Part shown: positions 34,727-44,255 of the stretch, in pieces
How positions within the stretch are numbered: the stretch's first letter is position 1
How the letters are laid out: every line of letters starts with the position of its first letter
Source of the DNA: Trametes villosa
Lineage: Eukaryota; Basidiomycota; Agaricomycetes; Polyporales; Polyporaceae
NCBI GenBank assembly: GCA_002964805.2
Contig: PUDQ02000001.1
Coordinates: 2,008,001-2,072,000 of the forward strand
DNA: 64,000 nt
Direction of reading: 5' to 3'
Translations under genes and position numbers: made by a program
The notes under the pieces: model-generated
What the model was told of the DNA's origin: nothing
Databases searched by the model: none
Seen by the model: the letters and a program-made list of their open reading frames with translations, nothing else

Positions 34727-35455
34727 TCAGAGGGCCACCCAGGCACCGAAGACCATGCTCGCGAAGACGGTCGCAAGACCGCTGAGCAGGGGTCCAGACA
34801 TGGTGAACGCATGTGCGCCGACCGCAGCATTGTGGGACTGGGTCGCAGAAGCGGCACTAGCGAGGAAAGGATCAGCGTAGTGTCCTGAACCTGTGCTATG
34901 ATGGACAGTTCAGACTCACGCGTTCGTCGCAGCAGAGAACACGGACGCGGCGTCGCCAGTGACCACGGTGAATTCCTTGCCCGCGAAGGAGGTGACAACG
35001 CCGAAGCCGCTCGGGGCCAGGGTGATGGCCTCGCCCCCTGCGGAGGTGATCACAGTCGCAACCTTGCCGCCGATCGCTATGGGCGGTGGTGAGTTGTTGC
35101 GTACGACAAATGGAGGTATGAGAGAACTCACAGGTGACATCGGTAGCGAGACCTGCCGCGGCGGAGGTGATGTCGCTGATCAGCGATCCGGCTATGTCAG
35201 AGGGTCAGCGGGAGGCCTGGTGAGTGGGAGGGGCTACGGTACACACCCCCAGCTGTCGCATCGGTGAAGATGGAGCCAGCACCGGCGGTGATTCCGTTTA
35301 CAATGCTGTCAACTGTGGCGGGTGTTAGTGCGGATCCAATAGAGCGATTCGATTGAGCTAGACTGACGTTGCCGCTCTTCGATGACAGACGCGCGCACGA
35401 GGAGGGCGCAGGCCGCGAGGAGGTAGAAAACGGAGAGGACAGACTTGGCGAACAT
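34727..35455 (-). CDS. Small secreted, possibly GPI-anchored repeat protein (copy A), uncharacterised
   Basis: Exons on the minus strand are 35368-35455, 35247-35312, 35132-35191, 34920-35076 and 34727-34856, giving 166 aa. A clear signal peptide (MFAKSVLSVFYLLAACALLV, cut near RAS) begins the protein. The mature part is a degenerate repeat rich in Gly, Ala, Ser, Thr and Val with the recurring theme (A)GS(I/L)xTD(I/V/A)TS, then VITSAGGEA, VVTSFAGKE and VVTGDAASV. A Ser/Thr/Gln/Asn linker (ASATQSHNAAVG) leads to a hydrophobic C-terminus (LLSGLATVFASMVFGAWVAL) with no basic end, as in GPI signals. Exons 2 and 3 are symmetrical (phase 1-1) and each encodes about one repeat. I do not know a function. 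Its paralogue is copy B. Confidence 0.75.
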
Positions 35456-35536
35456 GGCGTAAAGTAAAGGGGGGAGGGGATTGGTGAAGACGAAGGGGGG
35501 AAATATTGGTGAGGCATCTCGGATGAGCGATGATGC

Positions 35537-35543
35537 TTATATA
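35537..35543 (-). promoter_or_regulatory. TATA box of secreted gene A, conserved in gene B
   Basis: The minus strand reads TATATAAGCATCA, 82 bases upstream of the gene A start. The identical 13 bases occur upstream of gene B (37010-37022), although surrounding flank has diverged, which suggests selection on the core promoter of both copies. Confidence 0.6.
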
Positions 35544-35633
35544 TTGGGCCCCAGGCTGCGGGGCCTGTGGTGAGGCAGTATAGCGCGAGCCCGCGCTGGA
35601 CATCCGCCGATGGGCTCCGACTAGCGCTTGGCG

Positions 35634-35788
35634 CGGCTGCACCGCCACTGCGCTAATGCATCACGTGAAATGAGGCGATAGTATCCCCGATCGATCTCGC
35701 GCGCTGCGAGCAGTGCTTCACGGTGCTTGGCCTGCCTCTCCCAAACGCCCTCCGCTGCAGAGCCGCCGCCGAACTGCGTCTCCGTCTC
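35634..35788 (+). pseudogene. Relic of the RPE 5' flanking sequence
   Basis: This block matches the sequence just upstream of the RPE gene (about 37146-37268): gctgcaccgccac at its start, tccccgatcgatctcgcg in the middle, and tgcgtctccgtctct at its end. In the real locus the RPE ATG follows 24 bases later; here the match stops and COX6A-like sequence begins. It marks the right end of the ancestral duplicated segment. Confidence 0.7.
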
Positions 35789-35875
35789 TATCATTGATGT
35801 CGCCGGCGCAAAGTCTCTCACCATTTCATGCGGGGTAACATGGACATGAGCCAGCCTAGCCCGGAGGGACAGAGT
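35789..35875 (+). pseudogene. Relic of COX6A intron 5 end and last exon
   Basis: The block aligns with 34164-34250 of COX6A: tgtcgccggcg for tgttgccggcg, then gtaacatggacatgagccag for gttaacaaggacatgagccag. The splice acceptor (gcgcag in COX6A) has become tgcggg, and the stop codon context has changed, so it cannot act as the COX6A end. It lies between secreted genes A and B with no other COX6A exon nearby. Confidence 0.7.
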
Positions 35876-36184
35876 AACAACGCCTTGAAGATAAGTACAT
35901 CTGCTCGACATGAATACCGTGACCGTCTGAAGCTCCATCATCACCAGCCAGGTTTGTATGCATATACGCGCTTCCTGCATACGTGCAGACCTACGCTTAC
36001 GTGCTGTTGGGACAGGCTATGTTGTGGTCGAAAGCACCCGCAAATCGGGGGATATAACATTACGGCAAGGATTATGTCACGGTCGGCAGAATAGATACGG
36101 GAGAGCATAAACGAGGGTGGAGCGCACGGAGGGCAGTCGTATCATCGACAAATAACGTCCACGGCGCAAAACCGATTCGGGAGC

Positions 36185-36952
36185 TTAGATGGCCACCCAG
36201 GCACCGAAGAACAGGCTCGCCAGGACGGTCGCGAGGCCGCTGAGCAAGGGCCCGGACATAGCGAGGGCGTGCACGCCGACCGCAGCGTTATGGGACTGCG
36301 TAGCAGAAGCAGCGCCGTTGGACTGAGTGGCAGATTCACCGCTGTGGGACTGGGTGGCAGAAGCAGCGCTAGCGAGGTACGAGTCAGCATGATGTGGCTG
36401 CTCCTGGGTAGACTACTAGACTTACGCGCTCGTCAGGGCAGCAGAGAACGCGGATGCGGCGTTGCCAGTGATCACAGTGACTTCACCGCCGCCGAAGGAG
36501 GTAACATAACCGACGCCACTCGGGAGGGCCTGGCCGCCTGCAGAGGTTATGATTGTTACAGCCTTGCCGCCGATTGCTATGAACGCCGGTAAGTTGTTGT
36601 GCACAAGAAACACTAAGCCGAGGGCTTACTGGTGACATCAGTAGGGAAGGCTCCGGCGATGGAAGTTGCGTCGTTGACAAATGAACCAGCTACTCCAGTG
36701 GGTCAGATTCTGAGCACGCGGTCAAGTAGGTGCGCATACCCCCAGCGGTAGCCTGCGTGAAGATAGAGCCCGCGCCGCCCGCCGTGATTCCGTTGAGGAC
36801 ACTCTCAACTGTGAAAAATGTCAGTATAAATCCACAGCAGCGAGTATGTTTGGGTCAGACTAACATTGCCGCTCTTCGATGACAGATGCGCGCACAGAGA
36901 GGGCGCAGGCGGCGATGAGGTAGAAGACAGAAAGGGTAGACTTGGCAAACAT
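36185..36952 (-). CDS. Small secreted, possibly GPI-anchored repeat protein (copy B), uncharacterised
   Basis: Exons on the minus strand are 36865-36952, 36740-36808, 36630-36689, 36426-36576 and 36185-36368, giving 183 aa. It has the same five-exon structure, phases, signal peptide (MFAKSTLSVFYLIAACALSV) and hydrophobic tail (LLSGLATVLASLFFGAWVAI) as copy A. Two coding differences stand out: exon 2 is one codon longer (extra Gly), and the last exon has an in-frame expansion of the linker, where copy A has a single SATQSHNA unit and B has three (SATQSHSGE, SATQSNGAA, SATQSHNAA). All intact frames and splice sites suggest both copies are functional. The function is unknown; a cell-surface or wall role is inferred only from the signals. 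Confidence 0.75.
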
Positions 36953-37291
36953 GGTGTAAAGTACGTAGAAGAGAGCCTGAGGGACTGGTGCGGTTTATCA
37001 GTACAACCCTGATGCTTATATACTGCCTGCCCCGGGCACACGATCGCAATGAGGGTTCGCGGTGAAGGATAGTATGTGACCGGGAGCCCGAGCTGGCCAT
37101 GGACATTCGCCTCAAGCCTCCGAGTGCAACTCGCTTCAAAGTGCAGCTGCACCGCCACCTCGCTACTGCGTCACTGGCGATGAGGCGAGATTATCCCCGA
37201 TCGATCTCGCGCTGCGTGCAGTGCTTGGGCTGCCTCTCGCAGCCTCCGTCCGCTGCGTCTCCGTCTCTCGTCCAACCTTCGCCATCCCGCC
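36953..37291. promoter_or_regulatory. Divergent promoter region of secreted gene B and RPE
   Basis: A 339-bp head-to-head gap. It holds the gene B TATA box (minus strand TATATAAGCATCA, 37010-37022) and, toward RPE, the C/T-rich leader. Most of this interval is what was copied into 35456-35788. Confidence 0.55.
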
Positions 37292-38375
37292 ATGCCGCGC
37301 GCAATCATCTCCCCCTCCGTCCTCGCCTCGGACTTTGGCCAGCTCACTGCGGAATGCAAGCGCATGATCAAGGGCGGTGCCGAGTGGCTGCACATGGGTG
37401 CGTGCTAGCATCCCGCCCATCCTCTCCCGCACATCTCCTCACCCTACTGCCCCCGCCGCTTCGCGCAGATGTGATGGACGGGTAATCGCCATTCCCTCTT
37501 CAATATCGTCCCCATCGCTCACGCCTCGGCCAGCCACTTCGTGCCCAACATCACCATGGGTGCGTTCGCAGGCCTGTCGCCGCCAGACCCCCTCGCTGAT
37601 CGCGCGCAGGCGCGCCCATCCTCGCGTGCGTCTCCAAGGGCGTCCCGGGCATCTTCATGGACTGCCATATGATGGTCGCCCACCCCGAGAAGGTAGCGCC
37701 GTTTCGCGCCCCACTACCGCCTCGCCGCCCCACGCGCTAACCCAATCCGCGCGGGATGTGTGATGCGCGCTCCTACAGTGGGTCGATGACATTGCCGACG
37801 CGGGCGGCTCGCTCTACTGTTTCCACCTCGAGGCCGCATGTGAGCACGTCTTCCGCTCCTTCGCGTACCGGAGTGTATGGAGGAAGATGGGAACTTGGCA
37901 CTGACGGCATCGGCGCACCCCCCAGCTGACCCGCTCGCCGTCATCGACCAAATCCACGCGCGCAAGATGAAGGCCGGCGTCGCAATCTCCCCGGACACGC
38001 CCTCGACTGCAATCACCGACGAGATTGCGGAGGCTGCGGACATGCTCCTCGTTATGACTGTATACCCTGGCCGCGGCGGACAGAAGTTCCTCGACCGCTG
38101 CGTGCCCAAGGTCGCGGAGCTCCGCGCACGCTTCCCGGACAAGGACATCGAGGTCGATGGCGGCGTGGGCCCGAAGACCATCGACGTTTGCGCCGATGCG
38201 GGTGCGTGTGACCGATCGACACTGCAGTGCCGCTCGTTCTCATGCGGATTTGTATACAGGGAGCAACGTCATTGTAGCGGGCACAGCTATCTTCAATGCG
38301 CCGGAGCCGGAGAAGGTCATCGAGCTGCTGAAGGCGACCGTGAACACGGCGCAAGCGAAGATTGCCGCGAAGTAG
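37292..38375 (+). CDS. RPE1: Ribulose-phosphate 3-epimerase
   Basis: Exons are 37292-37397, 37469-37481, 37534-37559, 37610-37692, 37779-37839, 37926-38201 and 38260-38375, giving 226 aa. TIM-barrel family motifs in order: IISPSVLASDFGQL (N-terminal beta strand), HMDVMDGHFVPNITMGAPIL (metal and substrate binding, with the paired His/Asp), FMDCHMMVAHPEKW, then VMTVYPGRGGQKFLD and IEVDGGVGPKTI. The enzyme interconverts ribulose 5-phosphate and xylulose 5-phosphate in the pentose phosphate pathway. The metal-binding core is assembled from exons of only 13 nt (DVMDG) and 26 nt (HFVPNITM). Its 5' flank was captured in the neighbouring tandem duplication. Confidence 0.93.
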
Positions 38376-38561
38376 AGCACAGCGTCGGTCGCGAGAGAAT
38401 ATATCCAATGTAGCAGTAACCGCCTGCCCTGTATCACATAACATACACAACGAACACATCTACGAGCAAGAAGCACACATGCAGCGAGCAACAAAGCAAT
38501 TCCAGAGTCATTAGGCGTGCTGTACATGTAGGTCATCCAGAAAATATCGTTGAGCGAGGGC

Positions 38562-41068
38562 CTACCACCGGATCCACTCGCCATACATATTGGGTCTCTC
38601 CCCGCGGATGTACGCCTCAAAGGTGCGTTTCAGGACAGTCGCCCAGTCCAGATCGCGCTTGTCGTTGTGCACGATGCCGACCGGGAACGCCGTCGCCTTG
38701 CCCTCGACCGCCGCCCGACCCATCTTTTCTGCGTCTGCAAAGCGCGGCCCGAGATCAGGCCAGAAGCGTGCGGCGTCGAAGGGCTTCCACCTGGGACCGA
38801 TGTATCAGCTATCACGATATACGATGCGCCCAAGAGAGAGGAACACCGAGAGGCCCGGCACGCACCATTCGTTGTGGTAGTGGTACATGAACGCGCCCCG
38901 GAAGAAGCCGTCGAACCCAATCACTGCCGGCATTGCGCTCATCTCAGGCGGCGTGTTGAAGAAGTTGTCGAAGCTGCAGCAGAGGCGGCGGCGCCAGGGG
39001 GCCCCGGTCAGCCTCGGTCACACGTACACACAGACAATAGAGAGCGAATACGTACTCGGTGAAGAAGGGCTGTGCCGGGCGGTCGCGCTGCAGGTACTCG
39101 ATGCTCGACCACGCGTGCGGCTTCCGGTGGTCCGTGTTCAGCCATGCGGGGTCGAAGAGCGCGTCGGGGACGCGGAACAGCAGGCGCTCCATATTCGACT
39201 CTTTCAGGTAGCGCGAGATGGTGGTTGGGTGGAAATCCAGGCCATTCCGGAGGGCAGGTGCGGAGAAGGAACGTGCCGAGCGCGGACCCACGGCGGAGAC
39301 GCAGCACGGCGGTGTTATATCTGTCCTCGTGCGACCACCGATACGAGAACGAGCCCGTCCAGCCCCAGAGCTCCTCCCAGTCGCGGAGGAAGAGCATGTC
39401 GACGTCGAGGTACGCGCCGCCGTAGCGGTGGCAGAGCACGAAGCGCACGAGGTCCGAGAGCACGACGGGCAGCTTGTTGTACGTCGCATGCGTCTCTTTC
39501 GACTTGCCGTCGAGCGCGACGTTCGACCCGACGGACTTCTTCGCGTCGTCCTTCGCGGTGCTCAACAGCTTGTCGCTCATGCTCCGCCAGTCGTCGCGCA
39601 GCTCGTCGACGCTGTCGAGCTGCTCTGTCGTGTTCCACAGCCGGAAGCGGATGATGTCCTTGAAGCGCGGGTGGAGGAACGGTGCCGCCCAGGGGTTGTT
39701 CCGCAGCTCGTCGTGCATCTCTTCTTCGGCAGTCTCGCTGGGTGTCGTCTCCGCACTGTGGCTGACCCATAGCCAGAGCTGCGGGCGACAGACAGTGTTC
39801 TCAGAGGCGGGGTTCTCGAGGTGTAGTCCTACGTTTTGGGTGAAGAGGAAGGCCATCATGGCCATGTACGGCTTGTCGGTAAACGGTCCTGCCCAGAACA
39901 TGTGGAATATCCGCGGGTCATCTTCCGGGCATGGTGCCGACTGGCGGTTTGCAGGGTTGTATTGGGAGTGTGGGGGGAGGGGTAGGTCATGTTCCCAATC
40001 GTAGTAAGCCCGCTTGGTAGTGGACGAGGCATTTAATGTTGCGGTCTCGTTTTCGCTGCGCGGTGTTATATGATCGCCCTCACCGTCCAGAACGTAAACG
40101 TATCGCAGGTAGTCGATGTCTTCTCTCCGAAGGCGAACGGAATTGTCTAGCCCAGCACCCAACCTCAGCATCTCATGGCAGTCCCGGACATACTGCGGAC
40201 GTGCGTTGTTCAGACAGAGCCGCATTGCACCAGCACCGTTACTCACCTTGCCGGTACTGAAGTCGCAGTTCTCAAGGATGATGTCTAGGTCGGCGACGCT
40301 GCCGGGTATGGGTCGCGGGGGGTGTCCGAACTCTGGTGGTCGGTTCTTGACCTCGGGGTATATCCGCTCGGCGCCAGTGCCGACGCTGAAGGTCACGACG
40401 CCACCGTCCGAGGATGTCGGGGATTTGAGCGCCGCGCTCGACGGCAGAGCAGGGTTACTTGGTGCAGTCGTGAATCCAATCTCTGGTGGGACTACGAACG
40501 ATTCCAGGCGTATTAGTTAGCACCAGGACCTCATAACCCCAAGCATCCGATCGTACTCACTTGCACGCGTACTGGGGTAGTGCCCCGAGATGATCTCCCA
40601 CTCCCATATCTTCCTCAGCTGCTCCCTCTGGAACACAACCGTGCTCGTCGCCCCGAGCAACGGCCAGCTGCGCTTCGCAGACACGAACCGCCCATGGAAC
40701 GCCAGCGCGGTGAGCACGAGCACCGCGCAGCACAGCCCGAGCAGCGCAGGCCCTCTCCGCCGCCCGAAGCGTGTCACGCTCGCCTTGTACACGCCGACGG
40801 GCGCCGCGGCGAGCACGGCCCAGCGCGAGGCGTGGCGCGGCGCGCCCCCGTGGTAGAAGTCGTCCGAGAACGCGTCGGTGCTGATGTGGCTGTAGCGGCC
40901 GCGCTCCTGCGTGCTCGCGTCGCCGCGGCGGAGCGGGTTCGAGGGCGCGAGCATGCTGCTGCTGCTGCCGGCGCGCGGGGGCCTGTGTCGGGGTGGGGGG
41001 CCGGAGAACAGGCTGAGGGGCCGTAGGCGGGTGGGGGAAGATGGAGAGGGCAATGTCGGCTGCGCCAT
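38562..41068 (-). CDS. Type II membrane glycosyltransferase with DXD motif, with a 1-nt frameshift
   Basis: Exons on the minus strand are 40561-41068, 40247-40491, 39056-40192, 38866-38973 and 38562-38790, about 741 aa when the break is ignored. A basic cytosolic N-terminus precedes one transmembrane helix (GPALLGLCCAVLVLTALAF, 107-125), so a Golgi type II topology is likely. The catalytic region has HMFWAGPFTDKP, then VRFVLCHRYGGAYLDVDM with the DXD motif at about 515, as in the Gly_transf_sug (Och1/alpha-1,4-type) family. The C-terminus ends FEAYIRGERPNMYGEWIRW. At 39254-39259 one extra base separates GTFLLRT from ALRNGLDFHP; both sides are conserved and open, and the exon length is off by exactly one. 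Sugar specificity is unknown. Confidence 0.82.
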
Positions 41069-41550
41069 GTGCGGGTGGGCGTTATATGCCGCTCTGAGCC
41101 CCCGGCGTCGACGGATGCGAAGGCGCTGATGGCCTCGCGTAGCAGTGGCTGTGAAACCCGAGCCGGCCAAAGTCAATCCGCGCGCTCGCAGTCCGATCGC
41201 ACCGTCTTGGCTGCGAATGGGCGTTCTCGCGTTGCAGCGACTCGCTCGAGCAACGAGGCACCCACTCCAGCTCAACGGCGTACATTTCAGGGAGTACACA
41301 GACACACTCGCAGACAACAAACCGGGTCTCAGCGGGTAGAAAACCAAAGAATATATAGTGGTCTGCATCAGTACATTCAAATCAATATCAACCGCACAGC
41401 GTTCCGCAACTAGAGACATGCAAGGATCAAAGCAATACGAATAACACAAACCAACGCGACATGCACATAATATACAGTACACCGCGCGCCCGAAGACCCC
41501 CGGGCGCACAACCAGCCAGCCCACGGCAGCCGCCACAGTTTTGTCGCCCG
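41069..41550. other. Glycosyltransferase promoter and CSL gene 3' flank
   Basis: No gene seen. The stretch 41340-41460 is comparatively A-rich, consistent with a 3' UTR of the CSL gene. Confidence 0.4.
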
Positions 41551-43958
41551 CTAGAGCACCTTGAGGTTCCAGCCGTGCATGGACGTGTCGTCGGACAGCC
41601 GCGCCGCCGCCTGCGCCGCAGCGAGCCAGTCCCCGTTCTCCCCGCTCGGCCGCACCGGGTTGGAGAGGTCCATCGCGTGCAGCACGTTGTCGGCCGCGAT
41701 GACACGCCCCGAGTGGTAGCCCACGCCGTCGAACGAGCGGATGAAGAGCAGGGGGAGGCTCCGGCCGGCGATGTCGCGTATCAGGTCGCTCGTGCGCTTG
41801 CTCGAGACGTCCGACTGCGAGCTGTCGCCGGCAGCTTCGCCGGACGGCGGCAGCGCGTCTTCTCGCAGCGCCTTCAGGATGTCTGCCACTGGCGGCATCT
41901 CGACGACTATCAGCGCATGAATGCTGCGGATGTGGTGGGCCACGACGGGCTGGTACTGGGTGCGGTCTTCCGTGTTGCCGGCGAAGATGGGGGTGTCAGG
42001 GTGACCAGGCAGATGCGGGACGGGGATGAAGGGCTGAGCGGGGTTGAACTGGCCGTCCACAGTCTGAGGGTTCTGGTTGTACAAGCGCAACCGCAGGGGA
42101 CCAATGTTCCCGATGTAGACATCCAGAGGTACCTGATTCCGAGTCTTTGGATCCTCGTAGAAGAAGTTCGCTGCAGTCATCTCCAGAGTGTTGGACTGCG
42201 ACCGGTAGGCCGGAGTGTTGAACAGTGTGGGGAAAGGGGTGATGGGAAGCTCTGGGACGCTGTTGTTCATGCCAAAGGCATCGAAGAACGTATACTGGAA
42301 CTTGGCTGTACGTCGGCCCGGGTTAGCGGATTCGCAGCAAGAGAGGTGTTTGCCTTACATATGCCCACAATCGTCCAACACAGATAGTCATCCACCTCGT
42401 CGGTGATGACTCGTGTGTTATCCTTCAGCTCTTCTCGCACACGGGGGCTCTGGAACAGCAATGGATGCGTGCCCGCCTGGTTGGATAGCCCTGGCGCCGA
42501 GGGAGCAGAGACGCCCGGCGTCCCAGCTATCGGACCGGCCGCAGAGAGGTAATGTCTTGTCCCGTCTGAGTTGACGCGCTGCAGCGCGATCTTCTGCATC
42601 TGACTGACAGGCCCACCATCGTCATTGACGATCCGGCCCTTGTCCACTTTCCGGATGATCAGAGGCGCAGTCTGCACGCCCGTCACGGTATCAGCGAGGA
42701 CGATCTCGCTCCCGTACGTCACCGGCTGTGGGCCGCCTGTACGACGCGGTAAGATCCAACCTTCGGAGTGTTATCAGACGCTGAACATACCGAGGGGTGC
42801 CTCCGCGCCTTGCGGACGCACGACGTTCACCGCGAACGCCGACCACGCCACGTTGCTAGCACATAGCTGGTTCTGCTCAATAGTCATGTATTTGGTCCGT
42901 ACAGTCTGCGAGTTGATCCGGTTGAACAGCGACACCGGTCCGCCCGCGAGGATACATGACGAGATATTGCGTGTCTTCGCGGTCTTCTTCGACGGCTTCG
43001 AGATGATGGTCACGGGTGCGGAATCAAACGACGCCCATATGCGCTCGTTCGCGTCGCTCCCGTCCGGGGCTGGCTCCGCGATATCGAGGGAGAGGAGGAA
43101 GTTCTTGCTCTTCGCGGATCCCGTCACGTGGAGGAACTTGAAACTCGCCGTGAGGTTGTGGTCCATAGGGGCCTTGAGCTCGCAGGTGCGCTCCCCGCCC
43201 TCGTTCACGACGGCCATGGAGAGGTTCTGCTGCTTCATCTGCCACACGGGGCCCTCGATGTGCACGACCGGCGGGGGGCACAGGAAGCGCTTCTCGCTGC
43301 CATAGGACTTCTGCGCGACCGCGGCGTGGAGACATATGACGGTCGTCATGGGCATAACGCGCGCAGGATCCTGGGTGATGTGGTCGCGCACGACGCGCCG
43401 TATCTTGCTATGCGGATCGACGGCCTCCGCGGGCTCGAGCTTGCGCTTGCGCGACTGGGGCTGGTGGGACGCGTTGAGCACACACACGGACGCGTCCAGA
43501 CAAGACAAACCTGCGGTGGCGTAGCCCCTGTCGACGGGCCCGCTACGGCGTTGGAGGTGTCGCGTGAAGACGCGTTCGTCCCGTTCCAGGGCGGCTGCTG
43601 CCCGTTGGTGGCGGGCGCCGGCGGGGGTGCATTGGACAGGATCGACTGGATTGAAAGCGCTGGTTCGGGGGGAGGCGGTGGGGGCGCCTGCGAGGCCGCG
43701 GGCCCATGGCTCAGAGCCGGCGGTGGCGATCGGAGGGCGGCATGGCCGTTGGACACCTATGGACGCGGTCGGGGAGGAGTGCGGGGAGATAGACGCGGTA
43801 CTCACGAGCAAACTGAGGTTCGACTGCTGAGGCGAGGAAGAGCGGGAGAGCTCGTGGGGGTTGAGGGCTGTCGGGAGATGTTCGTGGGTCTCTGTCGTCG
43901 CTGTCGGGGACATGTGGAGATGGAGGGGATTGGAGGCGAAGGGGACTATGGTGCGCAT
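41551..43958 (-). CDS. CSL (CBF1/Su(H)/LAG-1) family DNA-binding transcription factor
   Basis: Exons on the minus strand are 43806-43958, 43511-43756, 42791-43460, 42359-42736 and 41551-42305, giving 733 aa. The N-terminal 130 residues are disordered and Pro-rich. The LAG1 DNA-binding Rel-like domain begins at about 135 (RKRKLEPAEAVDPHSKIRRV), including VICLHAAVAQKSYGSEKRFL and PPPVVHIEGPVW. The beta-trefoil part follows (SSCILAGGPVSLFNRINSQT, RTKYMTIEQNQLC, AFAVNVV). The C-terminal Ig-like fold lies around PLDVYIGNIGPLRLRLYN. Fungal CSL proteins (Cbf11/Cbf12 in fission yeast) regulate adhesion, lipid metabolism and cell cycle genes without Notch. Two short 5' introns (49 and 50 nt) were needed to join the disordered region in frame. 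Confidence 0.87.
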
Positions 43959-44059
43959 GGTGGGCCTCCAGACTAAGAGCAGAGCGCAGAGGGCAGCCCT
44001 GTGGGAATCCGCTCACTGTGGGAGTGGGAAGAAACTCGCTTTTTACCCACGCGCGTCGG

Positions 44060-44066
44060 TTATATA
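44060..44066 (-). promoter_or_regulatory. TATA-like element upstream of the CSL gene
   Basis: The minus strand reads TATATAA, 102 bases upstream of the CSL start at 43958. Confidence 0.35.
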
Positions 44067-44255
44067 GCTGCCGTTTACGACCCCGTGGACTTCTACCCCC
44101 AGCTCGCGGTTCCGGGGTCCTCCGGCACCTCGGCACCCCTCTTCGCGACATGTCCTCCCCGCTCGTCCCAGCGCGCGCGGCCATGCAGCAGACGCACTCT
44201 ATACACCGTGGACACCTAGTAACACAAACACACCCACGCGAGCCTACTCAGACAC

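Larger units (their letters stand above)
34164..35788. repeat. Left copy of a tandem duplication (COX6A tail, secreted gene A, RPE 5' flank)
   Basis: From inside COX6A intron 5 to just before a repeat of the same sequence, this block aligns by eye with 35789-37270. Shared landmarks in order are the sequence GGACATGAGCCAG of the COX6A last exon, the motif GATATAACATTAC, the whole five-exon gene, the promoter TATATAAGCATCA and the RPE flank TCCCCGATCGATCTCGCG. Boundaries are approximate to about 10-20 bases. The copies are visibly diverged, mainly outside the gene. Confidence 0.75.
35456..36184. other. Duplication junction region between secreted genes A and B
   Basis: This gap has no intact gene. 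Reading left to right it contains the gene A promoter, a decayed copy of the RPE 5' flank (to about 35788), the junction, a decayed COX6A intron/last exon (35789-35875) and the 3' flank of gene B. Confidence 0.65.
35789..37270. repeat. Right copy of the tandem duplication (COX6A tail relic, secreted gene B, RPE 5' flank)
   Basis: Counterpart of 34164-35788. It ends about 20 bases before the RPE start codon, so only this copy's right edge is still attached to a live RPE gene, and only the left copy's left edge to a live COX6A. Confidence 0.75.
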
